51,800 bases of DNA from an uncultured Acidobacteriota bacterium (GTDB lineage: Bacteria > Acidobacteriota > Vicinamibacteria > Vicinamibacterales > UBA2999), in NCBI GenBank assembly GCA_902826065.1, contig CADEDM010000010.1:1-51800 (forward strand). Reading direction: 5' to 3'. Positions within the stretch are counted from its first letter, which is position 1. Every line of letters begins with the position of its first letter. A program made the translations under genes and the position numbers. The notes under the pieces are model-generated. The model made no database searches and was not told the DNA's origin. It saw only the letters and a program-made list of their open reading frames with translations. This document shows, one piece after another, positions 18,058-28,457 of the stretch.

Positions 18058-18779
18058 TGGCCGTCAGCAAGCAGTACGCCGAGGCGACACCCGTGCTGAG
18101 CGCGGGCCAGGTGGTCGACCATCGTGATCAGCGGCAGGTGCTGCGCCGCATCATCAATGCCTACGACGGCACGATCGTCCGCGCCTACTGCTACGTCCGC
18201 TTCCTGATCATCAACATCAACATGCTGCACATCCTCTCGCTGTGCCTGCAGCGGAAGGGGCGCGTGCTGGAGATCGGCTGTGGATTCGGGCTGTTCGGCT
18301 GCTACTTCGCGAGCCGATCGCACGACATCACCTACCACGGACTCGACCTCGATGCCGGCCGCATCGACATGGCCCGCGAGGCCGCACGGAAGCTCGGCCT
18401 GACCAACGTGCAGTTCGATTGCGGCGACGCGTCGAAGCCCCTCGAAGTCCAGGGCACCTACGACGCCGTCCTGATGATGGACCTGCTGCACCATATCCCC
18501 GACGACGCCAAGCGCCAGTTGCTCGACAGCGTCACGCGCATGCTGAAGCCGGGCGGGCGCCTGATCATCAAGGACATCACGCGGCGGCCGGCCTGGAAGA
18601 TGGGCTTCACGTGGCTGCTCGACGTGCTGATGACCCGCAGCTTCGACATGTGGTACTGGGATCCGCAGTCGTTCCGGAACGCCGTGGATCCTTCGCTCGA
18701 CGTCGAGATGTATCCGATCTCCGACTGGCTCCCGTACCCCCACATCGTCTATCTCTTCCGCAAGCCGGGCGCGCTGTGA
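18057..18779 (+). CDS. class I SAM-dependent methyltransferase
   Basis: A 240-residue cytosolic protein. SAM-binding motif I is VLEIGCGFGLFG (residues 70-81), motif II HGLDLDAGRID, then FDCGDAS and the post-motif VLMMDLLHHIPD, with MLKPGGRLIIKD as motif IV: a complete Rossmann methyltransferase. The target could be a lipid, quinone or glycan. The ATG at 18057 shares its A with the stop codon of the GT39 gene, so it is translated with that gene and may modify the same surface glycolipid. The C-terminal quarter (DMWYWDPQSFRNA) is like methyltransferases of glycan clusters, but this is weak evidence. Confidence 0.82.
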   Translation: MAVSKQYAEATPVLSAGQVVDHRDQRQVLRRIINAYDGTIVRAYCYVRFLIININMLHILSLCLQRKGRVLEIGCGFGLFGCYFASRSHDITYHGLDLDAGRIDMAREAARKLGLTNVQFDCGDASKPLEVQGTYDAVLMMDLLHHIPDDAKRQLLDSVTRMLKPGGRLIIKDITRRPAWKMGFTWLLDVLMTRSFDMWYWDPQSFRNAVDPSLDVEMYPISDWLPYPHIVYLFRKPGAL

Positions 18780-18845
18780 TCCAGAGAGGCCGCGTCGAAC
18801 TGGCCCTCCCCCCGTGCGGCGCCTGTTGCTGAGATCCGCGGTCGC

Positions 18846-19739
18846 GTGACGCGTATCTGGGTCGCCCGTGTCGTGGTGCTGGGCATGTTCGGCTTCCTCG
18901 GCTGGGCCTATTGGCAGGGCACGCCGGAGGACGTGGTCGAGGCCGTGCGTCGGGGCGACGTGGCGGCGTTGACGTCGGCCCTCGGCCGCGACCCCGAGAA
19001 CGTGCACACCAAGGTCTACCCGCAGGCGTACGCGTCGGTGTCGTCACGCCAGAACTACACCGCCCGCACGGGCGAGAGCGCCTGGGAAGGGCGCTACATC
19101 GTGCACGACGCGGTGGAGCACGGCCGGAACGCGCTTGCCGTCCTCGACGTGCTCGCGGCCGGCGGCGTCGACCTGACGGTGCGACTGAAGGGCAGGACGC
19201 TGTTGCACCTGGCGGCCGAGAAGGGCGACGTGCCCGTGGCGACGTGGCTCGTCGAGCACGGCGCCGACGTCTCGGCCGGCATCGACTGCGACGACGGCTG
19301 TCCCGAGCGGGGCTACACGGCGCTCCACTCCGCCCTGGCGTTTCCTGCCGACGCGATGATCGAGTTACTGGTGTCGCGCGGGGCGAACCTCGACGCCACC
19401 GGCGCCGACGGCCGGACGCCGCTCCACACGGCCGCGGACCGCGGACACGTCAGCGGCGCCCTGGTACTGGTGCGCCATGGCGCAGACCTGACGCGCACCG
19501 ATGCGTCCGGCAAGACCGCGTTCGATCTCGCAGGCACACCGCGGCCGGGTGGCATGACCGATCCCAGGGAACTGGCCGGATTGGCGGCCTGGTGGGCCCC
19601 TGACGGCAAGTTCGCGGCAGTCTCGGCAGCGGCGAAGGCCAACGGGTCGCCCCCGGGCGACGAGTACGCGCGCCGGTTGATGGACGAGGTCGAGGCGAAG
19701 GCGGCGGCGCGGGCCGCTACGGCGCCGGCGTCGAAGTAG
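18846..19739 (+). CDS. membrane-anchored ankyrin-repeat protein
   Basis: A 297-residue protein with an N-terminal hydrophobic anchor (residues 5-24) and an ankyrin solenoid. Repeats are visible as GRTLLHLAAEKGDVPVATWL (about 116-145), GYTALHSALAFPADAMIELL (152-184) and GRTPLHTAADRGHVSGALVL (186-217), with a half repeat GKTAFDLAG. A degenerate repeat probably sits at 28-58. The anchor points the repeats to the periplasm. The C-terminal 60 residues are Ala/Lys-rich. Ankyrin domains bind proteins; no partner is evident. The start is GTG, with no clear Shine-Dalgarno, 66 bp after the methyltransferase. Confidence 0.75.
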   Translation: MTRIWVARVVVLGMFGFLGWAYWQGTPEDVVEAVRRGDVAALTSALGRDPENVHTKVYPQAYASVSSRQNYTARTGESAWEGRYIVHDAVEHGRNALAVLDVLAAGGVDLTVRLKGRTLLHLAAEKGDVPVATWLVEHGADVSAGIDCDDGCPERGYTALHSALAFPADAMIELLVSRGANLDATGADGRTPLHTAADRGHVSGALVLVRHGADLTRTDASGKTAFDLAGTPRPGGMTDPRELAGLAAWWAPDGKFAAVSAAAKANGSPPGDEYARRLMDEVEAKAAARAATAPASK

Positions 19740-19833
19740 CCGGACGCGTCGGCAAGAGCGACGTCCAGTTGCTGACGCCCACCACCGACAGACGATCTCG
19801 CAGCCGTTCAGCTGCTCCCGGGCGTGAGCGCCA

Positions 19834-22422
<2,589 letters not shown>

Positions 22423-22473
22423 GCGTCGGCGATTCTACGTCGGGACCGGCGAGGCCGGCTCCGCCCCGGCCAC

Positions 22474-24423
22474 CTAGCGCTTCGCCGGCATCACCGGCAG
22501 CTCGATGAAGCTCGCCGCCCCGGGAGCGTGATAGATGCGCTGGGTGGCCTTCACGTAGTCGGCCGGCTTCGCCGTGAAGATGTTCGGCACGAACGTCTGC
22601 GGGTTGCGGTCGTAGAGCGGGAACCACGACGACTGCACCTGCACCAGGATGCGGTGCCCGGGCTGGAATACGTGGTTGGCCTGGGGCAGGATGAACCGGT
22701 ACGGCAGCGGCGTGTTCGACGCGATCGCCTTGCCCTCGGTGAAGCCCTCGCGGTAGCGGCCGCGGAAGATGTCCATCGACACCGGGAACTGGTAGCCGGC
22801 CATCTCGGGCTGGCTCGTCGTCTCGTCGGGATAGACGTCGATGAGCTTCACCACCCAGTCGCTGTCGCTGCCGCTCGTCGAGGCGACGAGGTTCACCATC
22901 GGCGTGCCGGCGACGCGTACCGGCTCGGTGAGCACCGGCGTCATGTAGCTCACGACGTCGGTGCGGTCGGCGGCGTGCCGCTGATCCGACAGCAGCCACG
23001 TCTGCCAGCGCTGGCCCTCGCTGAACCGCACCGGCCGCGGCAGGTACGGCACCGGCTTGGCGGGGTCCGACACGTACTCGTCGTAGCCGCTCGCGTCCTT
23101 CGCCGTGCCGCTCGTCGGCGCGGTGAACGACAGCCCGAAGTTGCCGGTGAAGTAGAGCGGCTTCGACGGCGCGTCGCAGCCCTTCGCGCACGACAACGGC
23201 CAGCGCGGCAGGCGATCCCAGTGGTTCTCGCCGGTGTTGTAGATGAACACCGGCGGCGTATCGGCCTTCGGCGCGCCCGGCTTCAGGTACTGATCGAAGA
23301 ACGGCTTGAGGACGTCGCGGCGGAACTGCAGCGCGGTGTCGCCCTCGAACTTCAGCGGCCCGAGCGTCGAGCCCTCGTAGTTCACGCCGCTGTGCCGCCA
23401 CGGGCCCATCACCAGGTAGTTGAGGGTGTTGGCCGTGTCCTTCGGCTCGACCTTCAGGTAGGTCTGGATCGCGCCCCACATGTCTTCCTGATCCCAGATG
23501 CCCTGGATCCACATCGTGGGCACGGTGAGCGGCTGCTTCGCCATCACCGCGTCGAGCGCCTGCTCCGACCAGAACTGGTCGTAGGCCGGGTGCTCCTTGA
23601 CCTTGCGCCACATCGGCAACTGGTCGAGCCCGTTGGCTGCGGCGTAGTCGCCGGCGGATCCGGCGCGGCGGAAGTTCTCGTAGTCGTCGGGGCCCTGCCG
23701 GATGATCGTGCTGCCGGCAGAGCGTCCGGCGCTCTGCCCGGCGAAGAAGTCGAAATTGGTCTGGCGGAAGGCGCCGAAGTGGAACCAGTCGTCGCCCATC
23801 CAGCCGTCGATCATCGGGCTCATCGGCGCGGCCACTTTCAGCGCCGGATGCGGGTTCACCAGCGCCATCACCACGGTGAAGCCCTCGTACGAACTGCCCA
23901 GCATGCCGATGCGGCCGTTGCTCTCGGGCACGTTCTTCATCAGCCAGTCGATGGTGTCGTAGGCGTCGGTGGAGTGGTCGGTGTTGGTCGGGTTGAGCGG
24001 CCCGCGCAGCGGACGCGTCATCAGGTAGTCGCCCTCGGAGCCGTACTTGCCGCGGACGTCCTGGAAGACGCGGATGTAGCCGTCGGCCACGAACACCTCG
24101 TCGCCCTGCGGCAGCGTGGCCAGCATGCTGGCGGACTGCGTGCGCGTCGCGCGTCCGGCCGCGTTGTAGGGCGTGCGCGTCATGATCATCGGCGCGTTCT
24201 TCGCGCCCTTGGGCACGACGATCACCGTGTAGAGCTTGACCCCGTCGCGCATCGGGATCATCGCGACGCGCTTGTCGTAGTCGAAGCCGGTCGTCGGGCG
24301 GACGAACTTCTCCGGGATGTCGGGCTTGTCGACAGGCGTCTGTTGCTGCTGGGCGGCCGGCAACGCGGCCAGGAGCCACAGCGTGACCACGGCGATGAGC
24401 GGCGTCGAGATGCGGGCGATCAT
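22474..24423 (-). CDS. exported CocE/NonD-family alpha/beta hydrolase (S15 peptidase-like)
   Basis: A 649-residue protein with a signal peptide (MIARISTPLIAVVTLWLLAA, then LPAAQ). The alpha/beta hydrolase domain carries the acyl-enzyme motif GSSYEG (S178) of the X-Pro dipeptidyl-peptidase/CocE family. RDGVKLYT and RTPYN near residues 59-86 are the typical N-terminal strands. The C-terminal third is the jelly-roll X-Pro dipeptidyl-peptidase domain (ANHVFQPGHRILVQVQSS). Members are peptidases, glutaryl-amidases or esterases; which one this is remains open. The ATG at 24421-24423 is set by the signal peptide and by TACACT 6 nt upstream. The frame upstream to 25161 is a shadow. Confidence 0.87.
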   Translation of the reverse strand: MIARISTPLIAVVTLWLLAALPAAQQQQTPVDKPDIPEKFVRPTTGFDYDKRVAMIPMRDGVKLYTVIVVPKGAKNAPMIMTRTPYNAAGRATRTQSASMLATLPQGDEVFVADGYIRVFQDVRGKYGSEGDYLMTRPLRGPLNPTNTDHSTDAYDTIDWLMKNVPESNGRIGMLGSSYEGFTVVMALVNPHPALKVAAPMSPMIDGWMGDDWFHFGAFRQTNFDFFAGQSAGRSAGSTIIRQGPDDYENFRRAGSAGDYAAANGLDQLPMWRKVKEHPAYDQFWSEQALDAVMAKQPLTVPTMWIQGIWDQEDMWGAIQTYLKVEPKDTANTLNYLVMGPWRHSGVNYEGSTLGPLKFEGDTALQFRRDVLKPFFDQYLKPGAPKADTPPVFIYNTGENHWDRLPRWPLSCAKGCDAPSKPLYFTGNFGLSFTAPTSGTAKDASGYDEYVSDPAKPVPYLPRPVRFSEGQRWQTWLLSDQRHAADRTDVVSYMTPVLTEPVRVAGTPMVNLVASTSGSDSDWVVKLIDVYPDETTSQPEMAGYQFPVSMDIFRGRYREGFTEGKAIASNTPLPYRFILPQANHVFQPGHRILVQVQSSWFPLYDRNPQTFVPNIFTAKPADYVKATQRIYHAPGAASFIELPVMPAKR

Positions 24424-24429
24424 GCTGTG

Positions 24430-24435
24430 AGTGTA
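24430..24435 (-). promoter_or_regulatory. -10 box of a probable leaderless promoter (CocE)
   Basis: TACACT on the minus strand with a 6-nt spacer to the ATG at 24423. It faces the divergent VOC promoter box across about 70 bp. Confidence 0.5.
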
Positions 24436-24504
24436 GCGTTCGCCAGCACATCTGCACGCGCCGTAGTGATGAGCCGCGGGACCAGTCGAGCTTCTGGCGC
24501 GCAG

Positions 24505-24510
24505 TAGAGT
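24505..24510 (+). promoter_or_regulatory. -10 box of a probable leaderless promoter (VOC gene)
   Basis: TAGAGT followed by GGGGAC and the ATG at 24517. The GGGGAC is not a good Shine-Dalgarno and is too close to the start to act as one. Confidence 0.5.
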
Positions 24511-24516
24511 GGGGAC

Positions 24517-24933
24517 ATGGCAACCACCACACACACGCTGAACGCGCGCGGCCTGATGGCCAGCCTGACGGCCACCAACATCCAGCAGAGCCTGGACTAC
24601 TACACGACGCTCGGCTTCGAGGTCACCGACCGGTTCGAAGAGAACGGCGCCGTGCTCGGCGCGATGCTCAAGGCCGGGTCGATCGAGATCGGCCTGAGCC
24701 AGGACGACGGCAAGAAGGGCGCCGGTCGCGTCAAGGGCGCCGGCATGCGGCTCTACATCGAGACCGGCGACGACATCGACGCGACGGCCGGCCGCGTGAA
24801 GGCCTCGGGTGTCGCACTCACGCGCGACGCCTACGATACCGAGTGGGGCACGAGGGCCTTCGACACCAAGGACCCCGACGGCTTCCTCATCACCATCTCG
24901 TCGCCCGAGCCCGAGACGAAGCGGCGCTCGTAG
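24517..24933 (+). CDS. VOC-superfamily (glyoxalase/bleomycin-resistance fold) protein
   Basis: A 138-residue protein built of the paired beta-alpha-beta-beta-beta modules of the vicinal oxygen chelate fold. NIQQSLDYYTTLGFEVTDRF (about residues 21-40) is the usual first module; FDTKDPDGFLITISSPEP is the last strand with the typical DPDG turn. A metal-ligand Glu may be in RLYIETGDD. Function could be a small lyase, dioxygenase or binding protein; no specific substrate is suggested. It is a single gene, divergent from CocE. Confidence 0.82.
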   Translation: MATTTHTLNARGLMASLTATNIQQSLDYYTTLGFEVTDRFEENGAVLGAMLKAGSIEIGLSQDDGKKGAGRVKGAGMRLYIETGDDIDATAGRVKASGVALTRDAYDTEWGTRAFDTKDPDGFLITISSPEPETKRRS

Positions 24934-25081
24934 GCGCCGGCCGGCGTCGCCAGGCCGGTCGCCGGACCGCCGTCCTCCTCGCCCGAAAAATGCGGCGTCC
25001 ATCCGTCCTTCCCTGTGAGGGCCGGCGCGACGCCGCGATCGGCCGCGCATCCCGGCGCCCGATCCGGGACGAGGAGGACCC

Positions 25082-26572
25082 ATGGCCAAGGCACGCTCGC
25101 GCCGCGCTCCGTCGACGCGCGGCACCCCGGGATTCATCGGCGGCGATTTCGCCTCCCCCAAGACCCCCGACTACGTCGTCGCGGAACTCCGCTACGAAAG
25201 CCCCGTCGTCTACTCGGCGCGCGGCTTCACGGCCCCGGCCGCCGACCGGGCGCCGGCCGACCGGCTGAACGACGTGCTGGAGCGCTTCGACATCACGTCG
25301 ATTCGATCGCAGTTCGGGATGTCGGCCACCGCCGTGCGGCGGCGTGTGGCGACGGCCGAGGCGTTGCCCGCGGACCCGTCGAGCGCCACGCTCGACCGGC
25401 ACGGCGTCGACGCCGACTTCCGCCAGAGCGGCTTCGTGCAGATCGTGCCGAAGCGGTCGGCCGACGCGAAGAAGGTCGCCGAGGCGCTGAACCGGCAGGG
25501 CGCGATCTGGAAGGCCTACGTGGCCCCGCGCCCGGTGCCGGCGTTCCTCTCGGGCTCGGCCGCCGGGACGCGCCTGTTCGAGCCGACGCAGGGCTACCTG
25601 TACTCCGCGCCGGTCGGCATCGGCGCCGCCGACGTCTGGCCGCTGGCCGGCGCCAAAGGCAAGGGCATCACCATCTGTGACATCGAAGGCGCGTGGAACC
25701 TGAGCCACGAGGACCTGCCGTCCGGCATCTCGCTGATCGGCGGCACGATGATCGCCGACCTGGGCTGGCGCAATCACGGCACCGCGGTGCTGGGCGAGAT
25801 GATCTCGATCCCGAACAGCAAGGGCTGCGTCGGCATCTCGCACGAGGCCAAGGCCAAGGTGCACTCGGCGGTGATCAACGGCGTCTTCAACCTGGCCCAG
25901 GCGCTCACCAACGCCACCGCCGCGCTGTCGAAGGGCGACGTCATCCTGATCGAGCTGCAGGCCACCGGCCCGAACAACAAGTACGTCGCTATGCAGTTCT
26001 GGCCCGACATCTTCTCGGCCATCGTCGCCGCCACGGCCAAGGGCATCACGGTGGTGGAAGCCGCCGGCAACGGCAACGAGAACTTCAACCTGCCGATCTT
26101 CGCGGGCACCGGCCTGCAGAAGGACAGCGGCGCGGTCGTCGTCGGCGCGGGCATTCCGCCGTCGAACGCGTTCGACTTCGACGGCAGCGGCGGCTTCGGT
26201 GCGTCGTACCAGTCGATCGGCGTGCCGCGGTCGCGCATCTGGTTCTCGAACTACGGCAAGATCGTCAACGTGCAGGGGTGGGGCTTCCACGTCAGCACGC
26301 TGGCCTACGGCGATCTGCAGGGGAACGCGTCCGAGAACCGCTGGTACACCGCGCGTTTCTCGGGTACCTCGAGCGCCTCGCCGATCGTCACCGGCGCCGT
26401 CGCGTGCCTCCAGGGGCGCGCCAAGGCGAAGAACGGCGGGCCGATGACGCCGGCAAAAGTGCGCTCGATCCTGATGCAGACCGGGACGCCACAGGTCGCG
26501 GGGCCGGGCGTGCCGCTGTCGCAGCACATCGGGCCGCAGCCGAACCTGCTGAAGGCGATGACGAAGGTCTGA
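25082..26572 (+). CDS. S8-family (subtilisin-like) serine peptidase
   Basis: A 496-residue protein with a complete subtilase triad: D200 (ICDIEGAWNLSHEDL), H232 (NHGTAVLGEM) and S430 (GTSSASPIVTG). GNGNEN supplies the oxyanion Asn. The N-terminal 180 residues contain a proline/arginine-rich start and a segment (FVQIVPKRSADAKKVAEALN) that looks like an inhibitor-type prodomain. No signal peptide is seen: the protein opens MAKARSRRAPSTRGTPG, so it is either cytosolic or exported by an unusual route. The start is set by GAGGAGGA just before the ATG at 25082. A 125-codon gene follows after 19 nt and may be functionally tied to it. Confidence 0.87.
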   Translation: MAKARSRRAPSTRGTPGFIGGDFASPKTPDYVVAELRYESPVVYSARGFTAPAADRAPADRLNDVLERFDITSIRSQFGMSATAVRRRVATAEALPADPSSATLDRHGVDADFRQSGFVQIVPKRSADAKKVAEALNRQGAIWKAYVAPRPVPAFLSGSAAGTRLFEPTQGYLYSAPVGIGAADVWPLAGAKGKGITICDIEGAWNLSHEDLPSGISLIGGTMIADLGWRNHGTAVLGEMISIPNSKGCVGISHEAKAKVHSAVINGVFNLAQALTNATAALSKGDVILIELQATGPNNKYVAMQFWPDIFSAIVAATAKGITVVEAAGNGNENFNLPIFAGTGLQKDSGAVVVGAGIPPSNAFDFDGSGGFGASYQSIGVPRSRIWFSNYGKIVNVQGWGFHVSTLAYGDLQGNASENRWYTARFSGTSSASPIVTGAVACLQGRAKAKNGGPMTPAKVRSILMQTGTPQVAGPGVPLSQHIGPQPNLLKAMTKV

Positions 26573-26579
26573 CGCGCGG

Positions 26580-26585
26580 TAGGCT
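26580..26585 (+). promoter_or_regulatory. -10 box of a possible leaderless promoter (small ORF)
   Basis: TAGGCT followed by ACGGGG and the ATG at 26592. The box is one of the weaker examples in the series. Confidence 0.3.
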
Positions 26586-26591
26586 ACGGGG

Positions 26592-26969
26592 ATGCAGCCG
26601 CCGGTGCCGGCGCCTCGTGGCCTGCGACGCGCCGTCGTTCTCACCCTGAAGCCGGGGTGGACTTTCGACGCGTCGACGCGACGGTTCGCCGGGCCGAAGC
26701 AGGAGAGCTGCACGCCCGGCGGCCTGCCGCCGCGGACGCGGGTGACACCGCTGGTGTCGGGCCTTGCCGAAAGGCCGGCCCGCGCCCGCAGTCGCGCCGC
26801 GCGCGCCCAACGCGACCTGCAGCGTTACGTGCACCTCGTGCTGCCACCGGGCCACGACCCCGAGGCGTATCTCGAGGCCGTCCGCGCCTGGCCGTGCGCG
26901 GAGTCGGCCGTCGCCGCGCCGGAGATCAGCCTGCCGGCGTCAGCGCCGCCGCCACGGCAGCCCCGCTAG
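26592..26969 (+). CDS. small unknown protein downstream of the subtilase
   Basis: A 125-residue protein of unknown family. It opens with VVLTLKPGWTFD, has a basic middle (RARSRAARAQRDLQRYVHLV) and a segment LPPGHDPEAYLEAVRAWP followed by CAESA, which resembles the alpha-beta pattern of peptidase inhibitor/prodomain (I9-type) modules. The end is Pro-rich. Codon use and GC match the neighbours. It starts 19 nt after the subtilase stop and ends 24 bp before the convergent AHSA1 gene stop. An inhibitor or chaperone for the preceding protease is a guess from position and the I9-like segment. Confidence 0.5.
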   Translation: MQPPVPAPRGLRRAVVLTLKPGWTFDASTRRFAGPKQESCTPGGLPPRTRVTPLVSGLAERPARARSRAARAQRDLQRYVHLVLPPGHDPEAYLEAVRAWPCAESAVAAPEISLPASAPPPRQPR

Positions 26970-26993
26970 CGTCGCGTCGGCAGGGCTCGACGC

Positions 26994-27815
26994 TCACCCG
27001 TCGGTCTTGACGGGCGCCGGGAATCGTTCGCTGAGCCACTCGCGCCAGCGCGGCTCGGCCTCGGCGGCGCGAGCCGCGGCCTCGTCGCCGTAGAAGTAGT
27101 GCGTGGCGCTGACGTTCACCTGGCCGGGCGACATCTCGTAGGCAGCGAACATCGCGATGCCGGGCGCCGGCGCCTCCACGCGCAGCAGCAGGATCCGCTC
27201 GCGCGGCTGCTGCGTGATCTTCTCGACGACGCCCGTCAGCGGTTGCGGCGCCGCGGCAGTGGTGCGCGTCTCGCCGGCATCGGCGCCGGTCAGGTCCAGA
27301 GCGTCCATCATGCGCTTCCACGCCGTGCCGCCGTCGGTGCCGGCCGGCGTCATGGCCATGCACTGCGCCGTCGGACGTCCGGCGAAGTGCGCCAGGTAGA
27401 CGCGCAGGACGTCGAAGAACGACGGCCACCCGGTCTCGAAGCCCTCCATCAGGTCGTCCCACTCGTCGGACGTCGTGACGAACGAGTGCACCATCCTGAC
27501 GACGCAGCGCGCGCCGTCGCGCGCGGTCACCGTGACCTCGGTCGCGACCGGCGGTGCGCCCGGGCTCCAGTCGCGCTCGACGTAGCCGAGCCGCGACGGC
27601 GGCTCCCAGGCCGTGACCTCGCCGGCCGACGCACCGCTGGAGCCGAAGTCGAAGCGCAGCGCGCCGCCCACGCGCTCCTCGATCGTCGTCTTCGTGAACC
27701 ACCCGGTGTTGCCGTTGCCGGTGGCGATGGCGTTCCACACTTCCTCCGGCGTGCCGGGGACGGTGAGTTCCATCTCCACCCAGCGCTTGCCCGTGTCGTC
27801 CTTCTTGATCGCCAT
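26994..27815 (-). CDS. AHSA1/SRPBCC-family protein
   Basis: A 273-residue protein. Residues 1-155 form a typical Aha1-type START-like fold (WVEMELTVPGTPEEVWNAIA, GGALRFDFG, EVTAWEPPSRL), followed by a second, less typical part ending VNVSATHYFYGDEAAAR. AHSA1 proteins in bacteria bind small hydrophobic ligands; their roles are mostly unknown. It follows the ArsR-type regulator after 15 bp on the same strand. Adjacent ArsR-AHSA1 pairs are a widespread arrangement in which the regulator represses its own operon, so co-expression is likely. Confidence 0.85.
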   Translation of the reverse strand: MAIKKDDTGKRWVEMELTVPGTPEEVWNAIATGNGNTGWFTKTTIEERVGGALRFDFGSSGASAGEVTAWEPPSRLGYVERDWSPGAPPVATEVTVTARDGARCVVRMVHSFVTTSDEWDDLMEGFETGWPSFFDVLRVYLAHFAGRPTAQCMAMTPAGTDGGTAWKRMMDALDLTGADAGETRTTAAAPQPLTGVVEKITQQPRERILLLRVEAPAPGIAMFAAYEMSPGQVNVSATHYFYGDEAAARAAEAEPRWREWLSERFPAPVKTDG

Positions 27816-27830
27816 GAGTGCCAGGTCCCT

Positions 27831-28421
27831 TCAGGCGCGGCGTGTGGCCGGTGCGGGGTACGACGTCACGACCAGCCGGTACGACCGACGCCCGGGCTCG
27901 GGGTCGGCGTGGTACTTCGCCGCGAGTCGAGTGACCGCCGCCGCGAGATCGTCGGCGAAGGCCGACCGTTCGGCTGGTGTGCGAAAGGTGAGGATCGTGT
28001 CGATGGCGAGCGTGGCCAGGCGCGTGTCACGCACGCGAGCACTGCTCCACATCGCGCCGACCTCGCGCACGATGCGCGCGCCCAGCGCGATGACGTAGCT
28101 CGCCGACAGGCGATCGGCGTGCCGCTTGGGGTCGGAGGCCACCGGTCCGAGGGCCGCGGGCGACACCACGTACGAGATCGCGGTGGCCACGAGCAGCCGC
28201 TCCCGCAGCCCGCCCCAGCGCCGCTCGTCGACATGGCGCACGAGCTTTCGATCCTCGAGGCCACGCAGGTGGTAATTGACCTTCTGCCGCGCCATGCCGA
28301 CGCGGGCCGCCAGCGCTGCCGCCGACGCCGGCGTCGACAGCTCCGAGAGGAGACGCGCCTTGATGGGGTCCAGTGCGGCCATGGCCGCGGCGGGATCGTC
28401 GATGACGGCGACATCGAGCAT
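27831..28421 (-). CDS. ArsR-type winged-helix transcriptional regulator
   Basis: A 196-residue protein with an N-terminal winged helix: DPIKARLLSELSTPASAAAL then AARVGMARQKVNYHLRGLED (HTH, residues 18-58), and the wing LVRHVDERRWGGLRERL. The remaining 120 residues are an effector or dimerisation domain typical of ArsR regulators next to AHSA1 genes. There is no CxC metal motif, so metal sensing is unlikely. The ATG at 28419-28421 has no Shine-Dalgarno; TACGGT lies 6 nt upstream and a perfect 22-bp palindrome 15 bp upstream, which is the probable operator for autoregulation. Confidence 0.85.
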   Translation of the reverse strand: MLDVAVIDDPAAAMAALDPIKARLLSELSTPASAAALAARVGMARQKVNYHLRGLEDRKLVRHVDERRWGGLRERLLVATAISYVVSPAALGPVASDPKRHADRLSASYVIALGARIVREVGAMWSSARVRDTRLATLAIDTILTFRTPAERSAFADDLAAAVTRLAAKYHADPEPGRRSYRLVVTSYPAPATRRA

Positions 28422-28427
28422 GCCGTC

Positions 28428-28433
28428 ACCGTA
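28428..28433 (-). promoter_or_regulatory. -10 box (ArsR-AHSA1 operon, leaderless)
   Basis: TACGGT on the minus strand with a 6-nt spacer to the ATG at 28421. TTGACA at 28456-28451 on the same strand gives a 17-bp promoter spacing, so the -35 element lies inside the palindrome. Confidence 0.55.
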
Positions 28434-28435
28434 GC

Positions 28436-28457
28436 CTTGACAAATTAATTTGTCAAG
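28436..28457. promoter_or_regulatory. perfect 22-bp AT-rich palindrome, probable ArsR operator
   Basis: The arm CTTGACAAATT is followed without spacer by its reverse complement AATTTGTCAAG. It is the most AT-rich spot in this region. It contains TTGACA on both strands and includes the stop codon (28445-28447) of the upstream universal stress gene. A repressor bound here would cover the -35 element of the ArsR-AHSA1 promoter. Confidence 0.7.

Noticed and set aside
27831-28421. Metal-sensing ArsR
   Set aside because: No CxC or His/Cys cluster is present in the regulator and no metal-transport gene is nearby; the AHSA1 partner points to the other ArsR subgroup.
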